From Henriciella sp. (GTDB lineage Bacteria; Pseudomonadota; Alphaproteobacteria; Caulobacterales; Hyphomonadaceae), in contig JASJAO010000017.1 of NCBI GenBank assembly GCA_030066975.1, positions 1 to 64,000 of the forward strand: DNA of 64,000 nucleotides, in the 5' to 3' direction. Numbering within the stretch: position 1 is the first letter of the stretch; every line of letters begins with the position of its first letter. Below, one piece after another: positions 1-7,705 of the stretch. The translations under genes were made by a program, and so were the position numbers. Below the pieces are notes generated by a model. That model worked only from the letters and a program-made list of their open reading frames with translations. It was not told the origin of the DNA and ran no database searches.

Positions 1-68
1 CGCACACCTGCCTCGTGCTCCCTGATCATCCGTATGATCTGTTCTTCGCTGAAACGTGATCTTCTCAT
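1..68 (-). CDS. IS3-family transposase OrfA, N-terminal fragment (cut by window edge)
   Basis: Reading leftwards from the ATG at 68-66, the frame gives 22 residues starting MRRSRFSEEQIIRMI and ending EHEAGV. This is the standard N-terminus of IS3/IS407-type OrfA proteins, with the first helix of the helix-turn-helix that binds the terminal repeats. OrfB is normally made by frameshifting downstream and would lie outside the window. Whether the element is intact cannot be judged. Confidence 0.75.
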   Translation of the reverse strand, partial: MRRSRFSEEQIIRMIREHEAGV

Positions 69-129
69 TTTGCATCCTCGTTTTCGAGGACTCTGCAAAT
101 TCATGGCCGGAAATTACGGGGCTGGGTCA
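1..129 (-). mobile_element. IS3-family insertion sequence, terminal fragment in window
   Basis: Read on the minus strand, the element begins at about 129 with a TG-initiated terminus (TGACCCAGCCCCGTAA), which resembles IS3-family terminal inverted repeats. About 60 bases further in is a transposase orfA start. The element continues past the left edge, so the other end, the subgroup and the target duplication cannot be seen. It borders the KAP/HEPN accessory block and supports the view that this flank is mobile or rearranged DNA. Confidence 0.7.
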
Positions 130-363
130 TGAGGTTAAGCAAAAGCAGTCATAAGCTCTGAGGTTGATGTAGAACCACGGTAGCAGTGCAAAAAAATAGC
201 CTCGAGTAAAATCAAAAAATCTCGCTACGATGAAAAAGTAAGCCTAGGGTCAAGCCAGAATCTACGACTGAGCATAGGGAGAAGAATTCAATCCACCTAC
301 ATTCTTTCTATCAGTCTAAACATAGAATCATCCTATACTGTTTTTTGAACCGTAAACGCTTAG

Positions 364-2559
364 ATGCGCGACGCATTTCAAATTTTCGCGGACCATTTTT
401 TCCGAATGACGCATCGATACTTTAATGACAGCCCTATAGAGTCAGAAGAAGATGACCAGTATGGCATAACGCCATTCGCGAGGTCGCTCGCGAAAAGCAT
501 TCTCAGCATCGAGAAACCCATTGGAACGACGATTGCGCTCAACGGAGCTTGGGGGTCGGGAAAGAGCAGCGCCGTCAATCTAATCCGCGCCGAACTCGAT
601 AAGGCCTATGACGACAAGCTGGTCATTTCCGACTTCAAGTGTTGGTGGTTTCGCGGGGAAGAAGCGCTCGCGCTTGCCTTTCTGCAAAATCTCCATGCCT
701 TGCTGAGCGATACGCTGAAAGACAAGGTGAAGAACCTTGTCCCAAAACTCGGCCGCGGCATGCTTCAAGCCGGACCCGTAGTCGGCGCAGCGATGGCCTT
801 TACGCCGGCCAGTTTCTTGGCGCCCTTTACAAGCGCGTCCGCAAAATTTGCATCTCGATATTTCGACAATGACGATACCCTCGAAGAAACATTTCAGGAG
901 TTAGCCAAGGTGCTTGAGAAAGAAGATCGACGTTTTCTAATCATCATCGACGACATCGATCGCCTGAGCCCTGACGAAGCGCTTGCGATCTTCCGGATGG
1001 TGAAGTCCGTCGGGCGACTGCCAAATGTCATGTACCTCTTGGTGTTTGACCGCGAGCTTGCTGAGAACGCCGTTCGCGAAAGATACCCATCAGAAGGACC
1101 GCATTATCTTGAGAAGATTATCCAGGCAGGTTTTGAGCTGCCCATGCCGCTGCGAACCGACCTGAACCGCGACATCTTAAAATCCATCAACACAATATGC
1201 GGCGATCCCGGCGAAGAGCATCATCGCCGACTTCTCAATCTGTTCCACGACATTGTCGCGCCATATGTAAATACGCCAAGAGATACCACGCGCTTTCAGA
1301 ACGCCATCAGCGTTACATGGCCCGCAATCGCGGACAATGTCAGCCTCGCCGATTTCATCGCACTTGAAACACTACGCCTCTTTGAGCCAACGCTTTTCCA
1401 AGCTATCCGCGCCAACAAAGCGACCCTCTGCGGAATACGCGATCGCCGCAGGCTCGGGGAAGCAGAGGGCGAAGCAAGGTTTGAACCCTACCTTCAAGGC
1501 GTCGATGAGGGGCGACATGAAATCGCGCGGATCGCCCTGCAACGCTTGTTCCCCAGTATAGAAGATACCGGCTACTCGGATGGATTTCATGCGATTTGGG
1601 ATAGCGAGCGGCGAGTTTGCATTGAGGCCCACTTCGACACCTATTTTCAGTTCTCCCTCAGCGACGAAACCCTTTCCATGGGCCGCATCAATGAGTTGAC
1701 CGAACGTGCGAATGATCGCGCTTTCATTCAGCAGACTTTTCGAGACGCTGCTGAAGTGCGCCGGCGAACAGGCACGTCCATGGTGCCCGTTCTCCTCGAT
1801 GTTATGAATACACACGCGCCCGATGTGAATCGCGAGAAAGTCGAACCCCTAATCGCTGCTCTCTTCGAGATTCATGACGAGATTGATCTCGAGATCGATC
1901 AAGAGCGTGGCATGATGGCCGTGGGGAATACCACCTATCGGTATCATTGGCTGATCCGTCGTCTGACGAATGACCGGTTCGACCTCGATCAGCGCACAGA
2001 CCTATATATGTCGACGACCGAAGCTGCATCAATCGGCTGGCTCGTCGATTTCGCGTCGGCAGCTTACCGCGACCATCACCCCCGCGATGACCGTCCGCAA
2101 CGCGAGGAAGACTGTCTTGTTCGCGCGGATGCTCTGCCGGTCTTAATCGAACGCACGCTGACAGCCATTCGTTCTGCTGCCGCAGACGGCTCGCTGCTGC
2201 ACCACCAAGATCTGATCAGTATACTATACCGGTGGCGGGACTTTCTTGATGATCCTGCCGAGCCGCGCGCCTATACTGATCTACTCTTGGAGGACGATGA
2301 AGCGCTGGTCATTCTCGCGCGAGAGCTCACAGGCGAGTCTTGGTCGCAAGGCATGGGGTTCACGGGTTTGGGCGACCGCGTTTCGCAACGGCACGTCCGC
2401 GCTCAAATTGAGTCGGAATCCGGTATTCTGGATGTCATCCGTTTCCGCACGGAATTGGAGCGCCTGCAATCAAGCGGCGACCTGGATGAAGCATCTCAGA
2501 CCATAGTCGACACATTTCTCGATGCGTGGGATCGCCGATTGTCCGGGCGCGATGACTGA
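364..2559 (+). CDS. KAP-family P-loop NTPase
   Basis: A 731-residue protein with the hallmarks of the KAP family (Kidins220/ARMS/PifA). A Walker A motif GAWGSGKSS lies at residues 61-69 and a Walker B FLIIIDDIDR at 191-200. Between them is a hydrophobic stretch (about 129-160) matching the membrane insertion typical of KAP domains. The C-terminal half is soluble and has no motif I recognise. KAP proteins are STAND-like, membrane-associated NTPases; PifA of plasmid F excludes phage T7. The gene is followed after 175 bp by a HEPN-domain gene in the same direction. The start at 364 is the longest; ATG 406 is an alternative. A defence role is inferred; the family assignment is firm. Confidence 0.85.
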   Translation: MRDAFQIFADHFFRMTHRYFNDSPIESEEDDQYGITPFARSLAKSILSIEKPIGTTIALNGAWGSGKSSAVNLIRAELDKAYDDKLVISDFKCWWFRGEEALALAFLQNLHALLSDTLKDKVKNLVPKLGRGMLQAGPVVGAAMAFTPASFLAPFTSASAKFASRYFDNDDTLEETFQELAKVLEKEDRRFLIIIDDIDRLSPDEALAIFRMVKSVGRLPNVMYLLVFDRELAENAVRERYPSEGPHYLEKIIQAGFELPMPLRTDLNRDILKSINTICGDPGEEHHRRLLNLFHDIVAPYVNTPRDTTRFQNAISVTWPAIADNVSLADFIALETLRLFEPTLFQAIRANKATLCGIRDRRRLGEAEGEARFEPYLQGVDEGRHEIARIALQRLFPSIEDTGYSDGFHAIWDSERRVCIEAHFDTYFQFSLSDETLSMGRINELTERANDRAFIQQTFRDAAEVRRRTGTSMVPVLLDVMNTHAPDVNREKVEPLIAALFEIHDEIDLEIDQERGMMAVGNTTYRYHWLIRRLTNDRFDLDQRTDLYMSTTEAASIGWLVDFASAAYRDHHPRDDRPQREEDCLVRADALPVLIERTLTAIRSAAADGSLLHHQDLISILYRWRDFLDDPAEPRAYTDLLLEDDEALVILARELTGESWSQGMGFTGLGDRVSQRHVRAQIESESGILDVIRFRTELERLQSSGDLDEASQTIVDTFLDAWDRRLSGRDD

Positions 2560-2561
2560 AC

Positions 2562-2593
2562 CGCGCTTCAGTTCTATCGCGCTTCAGTTCTAT
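2562..2593 (+). repeat. 16-bp perfect tandem duplication behind the KAP gene
   Basis: The unit CGCGCTTCAGTTCTAT occurs twice head to tail (2562-2577 and 2578-2593), starting 3 bases after the KAP stop codon. It lies in the 175-bp gap before the HEPN gene. It could be a recent slippage duplication or a protein- or RNA-binding site; nothing in the sequence decides between these. Confidence 0.9.
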
Positions 2594-2734
2594 AAGGTCG
2601 CTTTCGCGCAGGCGACACCCGTCGAAAGGGATCGTCGTTAACACGACGGATTCCGTGCCGCTGGTGTTCGGAAGACGTTTTTTTGGTCAGAAAGAAAGTA
2701 GATACCAAACGGTCATTGAAGAAAGAGCTGAGAG

Positions 2735-4060
2735 ATGTCGCCCGAGGAGTTTCTGAAAAAATTCAAAAGCCACGCTGACGCCAAGAAAGCGCTACTTGAA
2801 TATTATGCAGCGTTCCAGATTTCTGCCGTGGAGTCTGAACCCGTTGCTGCGCTAACATCTTCGCTCGGATTCTCATTAGGAAGTGCGGGTTGGGTCAACA
2901 CTTCAGAGGACATGCTAAGGGCGTCGCGTCGCTTTTCGGACCTCCTCACCAAAACGCTAGGCGCTCGATTTGGTGACGAAAAAGACTTATCCGACCTCAT
3001 ACGAAGAGCCGCACATAATGCGGTGTCGTTCAATCAAACAGAGAAGCAGTTTCTTGACGCGGTAACCAATGACATTGTCAATATTCTCAGCCAGGATTTC
3101 GAAATCTTCCTTCCAAACAGACTGGTCTATCTAGGCCCAAAAATCACGCCATTGAAAATTGGAAATGTCAGGGTTCTCAAACTGAGTGACCTAGAAAAAG
3201 AGATTCAGCCCGTGGTGGCGAAGTTACAAACTAAATACATGAATATGTCGGTTGAGTTTGACCACGAGAAGCAACGCGCGACTTTCAAACAGGCTAACAT
3301 TGGGATTGAAGTTCCTTCCTCGGCAATGATGTGGGCCGTTAAAGCCCGCGCCAGCAAAACACATCTGTACGAGGAAGCTTTGTGGCAGATAGGGATTGCA
3401 ACAAGTCTCATGCGTCTGTTTTCCGGCAAATGGGACGGAAGAATACCGAGCTTTCGCGACATTGAGCCCGATGCGGTCGTTCAGGACCGCTATGTTGGCG
3501 ACAACGCGCTAGTGCGCAACGGCCAGAAGCTGAGCTATGGCGGTTCAAAATTTGTTGGCGCCTATATAGTTGATGGAAAGATCTCGAAGGATTTACGGGC
3601 CAAAAAGACTCAGTCGATCTTTGAGAAAGTCTTCGCGTACAAGCCAGGGACGCTTGGGGAGCAAGTTTTCAATGCGCTCGGCTGGCTGACCAAGGGGCGC
3701 CAAGCGTTAGATCGCTCCGAGCGCCTTCTATATTTCTTTACGGCGATTGAAGCGATTCTCACGCGCAATAATAAAGACAGTCCGGTGATTGATACGATAG
3801 CGCGTCATGGCAGCGTCATGCTCGCTGCTTCCATCGAAAAACGGCCCGGCGTCGCGAAACGGTTCAAAGACTTGTATGCACACAGATCTGCAACAGTCCA
3901 TCGCGGCACTCGAAATGCTTCCGCAAACGCCGTTGCTAACGCGCACTACCTAGCAACACTGCTCATACTCGTGGCGCTCAAGAAAGGGAACTTGTCGGAA
4001 AAGCATAAGACGTTTTCTGATGCGCTGGGCGCCGCGAGTTACGGCACAATCTGGCCCTGA
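2735..4060 (+). CDS. Protein with C-terminal Apea-like HEPN domain
   Basis: A 441-residue soluble protein. The last ~130 residues resemble Apea-type HEPN domains: a helical segment FFTAIEAILTRN (334-345), then YAHRSATVHRG, which places R384 and H389 in the R-X4-H arrangement of HEPN ribonucleases. The first ~300 residues match nothing I recognise and may form the sensor part. It lies 175 bp behind the KAP NTPase on the same strand, and its base composition is AT-richer than the core genes to the right, which fits acquisition by transfer. HEPN RNases are common effectors of toxin-antitoxin and abortive-infection systems. RNase activity is inferred from the motif only. The start follows a GAG-rich stretch at about 2725. 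Confidence 0.65.
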   Translation: MSPEEFLKKFKSHADAKKALLEYYAAFQISAVESEPVAALTSSLGFSLGSAGWVNTSEDMLRASRRFSDLLTKTLGARFGDEKDLSDLIRRAAHNAVSFNQTEKQFLDAVTNDIVNILSQDFEIFLPNRLVYLGPKITPLKIGNVRVLKLSDLEKEIQPVVAKLQTKYMNMSVEFDHEKQRATFKQANIGIEVPSSAMMWAVKARASKTHLYEEALWQIGIATSLMRLFSGKWDGRIPSFRDIEPDAVVQDRYVGDNALVRNGQKLSYGGSKFVGAYIVDGKISKDLRAKKTQSIFEKVFAYKPGTLGEQVFNALGWLTKGRQALDRSERLLYFFTAIEAILTRNNKDSPVIDTIARHGSVMLAASIEKRPGVAKRFKDLYAHRSATVHRGTRNASANAVANAHYLATLLILVALKKGNLSEKHKTFSDALGAASYGTIWP

Positions 4061-4328
4061 TTGGTAATCCAAGCATGTTTATTGTTCATGGGATTCTCGT
4101 TGCGCGGTTGGACGGGGCCGTCACGGAGGCGTCGGCTTATCTTTTGTTTCCCCAATAGGTGAGGATGGACAGCACACCATTGACGCATCCGGCAGTTACG
4201 TTTCGTCCGCTCTTAGGAATTTTCTGCCTTACTGCTCACGCCCGCTTCCAGGATAGGGCTGCAATTGAATGACCGAGCCCAGAGGGCCCGGCCATCCATT
4301 CTCCATCGCTGGAGTGTCGGAAAAGCAG

Positions 4329-4505
4329 CTATCGAGCGTCTAACCGAGACTGGAGCCAATCCAGCACTTCCGCCTTTACCCATCCCACTCTGTTGGGGCC
4401 AAGCATTACCCGCTTGGGAAATTTGCCCGCCTTTTCCAGCCGTGCGATGTGTTGAGGGGAGTACAAGACCATTTCCTTCAGCTCACGCTTATTGACTAAC
4501 TTCAT
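4329..4505 (-). CDS. AlpA-family helix-turn-helix regulator
   Basis: A 58-residue protein starting MKLVNKRELKEMV, with the AlpA/MerR-like winged-helix pattern (SPQHIARLEKAGKFP, then GWVKAEVLDWL near the end). AlpA proteins are small DNA-binding activators or excisionase-like regulators carried by prophages and integrative islands. The ATG at 4505 is preceded by GGAG at good spacing. An upstream in-frame ATG at 4565 exists but gives an atypical N-terminus. It sits about 200 bp from the 3' end of tRNA-Leu, the usual place for island regulatory genes, but the expected integrase is absent. Confidence 0.75.
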   Translation of the reverse strand: MKLVNKRELKEMVLYSPQHIARLEKAGKFPKRVMLGPNRVGWVKAEVLDWLQSRLDAR

Positions 4506-4709
4506 CACGAATTCTCCATTTCTGGAGGCATCGCGATGCCTCGGGTTACGACAATACCCAGGCATTTATAACCTAGCAGCAAGAAGCCAACTTAACCAAG
4601 GCTACACATAGCAAAACATTACAGCACACCAAAAAAGGTGGATTAAAAGGTGGCCAGAGAAACTATCGACCATTTAAGTGATTGTATTTATAGTATTATT
4701 TTAATTATA

Positions 4710-4794
4710 TGGTGCGGCCGAGAGGACTCGAACCTCCACGGATTGCTCCACAGCGACCTCAACGCTGCGCGTCTACCAGTTCCGCCACGGCCGC
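4710..4794 (-). tRNA. tRNA-Leu (anticodon GAG)
   Basis: The minus strand folds as an 85-nt class II tRNA. The 7-bp acceptor stem begins GCGGCCG and pairs with CGGCCGC, followed by A and an encoded CCA (4712-4710). The anticodon arm CAGCG-TTGAGGT-CGCTG has a GAG anticodon, there is a long variable arm, and the T loop is GTTCGAGTC. Decodes CUC/CUU leucine codons. Its 3' end faces the AlpA/HEPN/KAP block, which is the orientation expected for an island attachment site. Confidence 0.93.
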
Positions 4795-4859
4795 ACGCCG
4801 AGGTAGACGCGCGATATACTGGGCAGTTGCGAGATTGTGAAGGGCAAAGTGACTGCTAT

Positions 4860-5555
4860 ATGCAGATCATGTTGAATTCCACGACCATTGAATGGGCTGT
4901 TAGCGAAGGGCTCACTTCGTACGAAGACGCGGTTCGGTTTATGGAGGGTCGCGCTCGATCCATCCATGCTGGAGAGGCCGTCGAGCTGGTCTGGTTGCTT
5001 GAACATCCCCCTCTCTATACAGCCGGGACCAGCGCTAAACCGCAAGATCTGCTCGTTCCGGACCGATTTCCGGTCTACAAAACAGGGCGCGGCGGTGAGT
5101 ATACGTATCACGGACCAGGCCAACGAGTCGCCTATGTCATGCTGGATGTCGCCAAACGCCGCCGGGACGTCCGCGCTTTCGTAGCGGATCTCGAAACCTG
5201 GATCATCAGCGCCCTCTCTACGTTCAATATCGATGCAGGCACACGTGAGGGGCGTGTCGGCGTATGGGTTGATCGCACCCAGTCAGGCGGCCCTTTGCGC
5301 GAAGACAAGATCGCGGCGATCGGGGTCAGGCTTCGCCGCTGGGTCAGCTATCACGGGATCAGCCTCAATGTAGAGCCCGATCTCAATCATTTTGGCGGTA
5401 TAACACCGTGCGGGATCGCGGACCCCCGCTACGGCGTCACCAGTCTGGTCGATCTCGGCTATCCGGTGGACATGGCCGACGCAGATGCAGCCTTGCGCCA
5501 GGCGTTTGAACAGACCTTCGAGTATGATACCGTACCTGTGTCGATCCAAATCTAG
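4860..5555 (+). CDS. lipB: Octanoyl-[acyl-carrier-protein]:protein N-octanoyltransferase LipB
   Basis: Transfers the octanoyl group from acyl-ACP to lipoyl domains of 2-oxoacid dehydrogenases and GcvH, the first step of lipoate assembly. The 231-residue protein carries the family signatures [12 protein letters not shown] (77-88) and YHGISLN (164-170). The catalytic lysine K150 and cysteine C184 (in TPCGI) are 34 residues apart, as in E. coli K135/C169. The open frame runs upstream through the tRNA gene, which cannot be coding, so the start is ATG 4860 (or 4869). It ends 4 nt into the convergent DUF805 gene. Confidence 0.95.
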   Translation: MQIMLNSTTIEWAVSEGLTSYEDAVRFMEGRARSIHAGEAVELVWLLEHPPLYTAGTSAKPQDLLVPDRFPVYKTGRGGEYTYHGPGQRVAYVMLDVAKRRRDVRAFVADLETWIISALSTFNIDAGTREGRVGVWVDRTQSGGPLREDKIAAIGVRLRRWVSYHGISLNVEPDLNHFGGITPCGIADPRYGVTSLVDLGYPVDMADADAALRQAFEQTFEYDTVPVSIQI

Positions 5556-7033
5556 TAGGTCACTGTCGCAGACTCGTCGTCCCTAACGGCAGCGTATTCC
5601 GACTCGCTAACTTCAAAACTAGGGGCTGCTCCGAAAACGTTGTCCGATTTTTCTGGACCGAAGGCCCCCAAGACGACGTACCTTCCTATGAATCCGATCA
5701 ACCACAAGGCTGCAAACAGGACAAACAGCACCAAACTCCAAATCGGAACGATTTCCGAACTTTGTGGAGCGAGGATCTGCACTGCTAGTGCGCTGAAACT
5801 CAATAATAAGCATACAGCGTCGAACTTGATCAGAGCTCTGATCGAATATCCCAAGTCATGCACACGTTTTGTGTCAATCGCATAAAAGCACCAAAGAAAG
5901 AGCAGACTGCTAACGACCGCGATCAGCGTCCATATTGTGCTCAGCGAAGGTACAACGAACCCCAACAAAACACACACGCCTAATACCACCAACGCAGTCA
6001 AGATTGATAGTACTCTACCCATCCAAAACTGCTTTCGCCCTATCCGTCCAGAAAAACTGATAAACAGGTCAATCATCGATACTGGCTGATAGATTGGGGG
6101 CTTCGCAGGGAATGGCGCTCGAGCGACCCAGAGCAGGCTCCACAACATAATCACAGCACTAAGCGGCATGATGACTTGCTGAAACACGCCGATATTTGGG
6201 CGCAGGATGAATTCTTCCTGGCTCGGTAACGGTTTGTCGGCCGTCGCTCCGTCCCACGGATCATCACCCCGATTGCCTCTCCGGCCACCTTGCTCTCGCT
6301 CACCAGAAGCTGCTTCAGTGGCCTCTCGATCTGCCTGCAATTTGCGGCGCTCGGCAAGCTGCGACGATTCCCACGCGTCGGGGCTGATTTCATAATTTGC
6401 GCGTTCTGACAGGAGTTTAAGTCCCGCGGCGACATCATCCTCTATTCGAAGATCGAAGAGCTGCCCAGCAAGCGACAGCGGCAGCACGTAGGCTGCCTTT
6501 CTAGCGTCTTCTTCGGCCTGGGCTTGGCGTCTCTCGTCTCGCTTGCGTTCCTCCCACCCATCGGGATCCGCTAAATAGACGGCGCGTTCAGCATAAAGCT
6601 CGTCATAAGCGGCGGCTTTCTGTTGCAACTGAATAGCGAACAGTCCGAACGCGGCGAGCAAGGGAAGCAAAACCAAGAAGGCCCAGATGCTCCATTTCCC
6701 CGCATCGTTCAGTCTTCGGCAGTGTATGTTGAATGACATAATGGTCGTCACAATGAACACGATGGCGGTGAGATACTGGTTAAACAGTGACGCCCCAGCC
6801 GTATCTGCACCCGTCAACGAGACGATGCCAATCGCAAACGAGATCCCAAAAACGCATGCGAGTTGGAGCATGAACAATAACGTCCAGGCGCGGGTAAAGT
6901 GCAGCGTCGGCGACTTGCCCGTTGGGTTCAACAAGGTCGACAGCCAGTTCATGTTCGCCGGTAGCTGCTGCTCATCGGTGATCCAGGGGCGTTCAGGATC
7001 GAGCGCAGTGTGATAATTGGCGGCATCGCTCAT
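5552..7033 (-). CDS. Membrane protein with two DUF805-like domains
   Basis: A 493-residue polytopic membrane protein. The N-terminal part has several membrane segments and a [10 protein letters not shown] motif (105-114). A charged, probably coiled-coil segment (about 135-270) follows. The C-terminal part has [11 protein letters not shown] (327-337) and a KRVHDLGY motif. Both halves match the R-x-H/N-D-x-G and GR-x-x-R-x-x-FW features of DUF805, a family of unknown function. The ATG has GGAG ten bases upstream. It is transcribed toward lipB and overlaps it by 4 nt. A smaller DUF805 gene precedes it on the same strand. Confidence 0.75.
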   Translation of the reverse strand: MSDAANYHTALDPERPWITDEQQLPANMNWLSTLLNPTGKSPTLHFTRAWTLLFMLQLACVFGISFAIGIVSLTGADTAGASLFNQYLTAIVFIVTTIMSFNIHCRRLNDAGKWSIWAFLVLLPLLAAFGLFAIQLQQKAAAYDELYAERAVYLADPDGWEERKRDERRQAQAEEDARKAAYVLPLSLAGQLFDLRIEDDVAAGLKLLSERANYEISPDAWESSQLAERRKLQADREATEAASGEREQGGRRGNRGDDPWDGATADKPLPSQEEFILRPNIGVFQQVIMPLSAVIMLWSLLWVARAPFPAKPPIYQPVSMIDLFISFSGRIGRKQFWMGRVLSILTALVVLGVCVLLGFVVPSLSTIWTLIAVVSSLLFLWCFYAIDTKRVHDLGYSIRALIKFDAVCLLLSFSALAVQILAPQSSEIVPIWSLVLFVLFAALWLIGFIGRYVVLGAFGPEKSDNVFGAAPSFEVSESEYAAVRDDESATVTY

Positions 7034-7140
7034 CGCAGCGAACTCCTATTGGTATCTGACCTATGAGATAGGCTTATACATAGAGAATCGAATTTATCAA
7101 TAATCGATAAATAATTATCGACAGGCACTAATGCCTGAAG

Positions 7141-7644
7141 TCAGTTTGCACCGCTCATCGGTGGACCATGTTTGTTGTCCCTGGGTTGAGACGGGAAAGC
7201 GCCTACAGCCATCGCAACAATCGCATTTGTTACGATGCCAGCCGCAATTGCAGTCGAGAGCGTATCGCGTAGCACAATCACCATGCCTTCCATGGCCGGG
7301 TCGATTTCGTTCCGTTCCAAATGGCCCACAACTGCCTCATAGGCCGCCATCGTCTCTTCGGAGATCAAAAAGGCGCCAAGAATACCAGAGACAAACTGGT
7401 TCGCGATCATCGCGCCAATCCAGACCAAGACCACCAATCCGGCAGAGAAGCCAGCATCGTGAAGCCGCTTGCCGATGACGCAAATATAGGGATAAACGAG
7501 CACAAAATGCAGGAACACCAAAGGTACCGCCACCATGCGATACCCGGCACTCACTAGGACCGTACACACGGTGAGGACCACCATACCCTGCCAGAATCGA
7601 TTGCGATCGATCCGACCTTGTGGATTGAACAACAGATCACCCAT
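7141..7644 (-). CDS. DUF805 family membrane protein
   Basis: A 167-residue protein with the canonical DUF805 elements: GRIDRNRFW near residues 11-19 and GKRLHDAGFS near 58-67, with about four hydrophobic segments. Function unknown; members are small inner-membrane proteins. It lies 107 bp upstream of the two-domain DUF805 gene and may be co-transcribed with it. The ATG follows a GGAG at 7 nt. Confidence 0.85.
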   Translation of the reverse strand: MGDLLFNPQGRIDRNRFWQGMVVLTVCTVLVSAGYRMVAVPLVFLHFVLVYPYICVIGKRLHDAGFSAGLVVLVWIGAMIANQFVSGILGAFLISEETMAAYEAVVGHLERNEIDPAMEGMVIVLRDTLSTAIAAGIVTNAIVAMAVGAFPSQPRDNKHGPPMSGAN

Positions 7645-7705
7645 TCGACACTCCTTATGGACGCAACAAGGGCTTTAAATCAGTCTGATTTAGCTGGCCG
7701 CTCGG

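Noticed and set aside
4650-4859. Upstream extension of lipB
   Set aside because: The extra 70 codons run through the tRNA-Leu gene; family length and signatures start at 4860.
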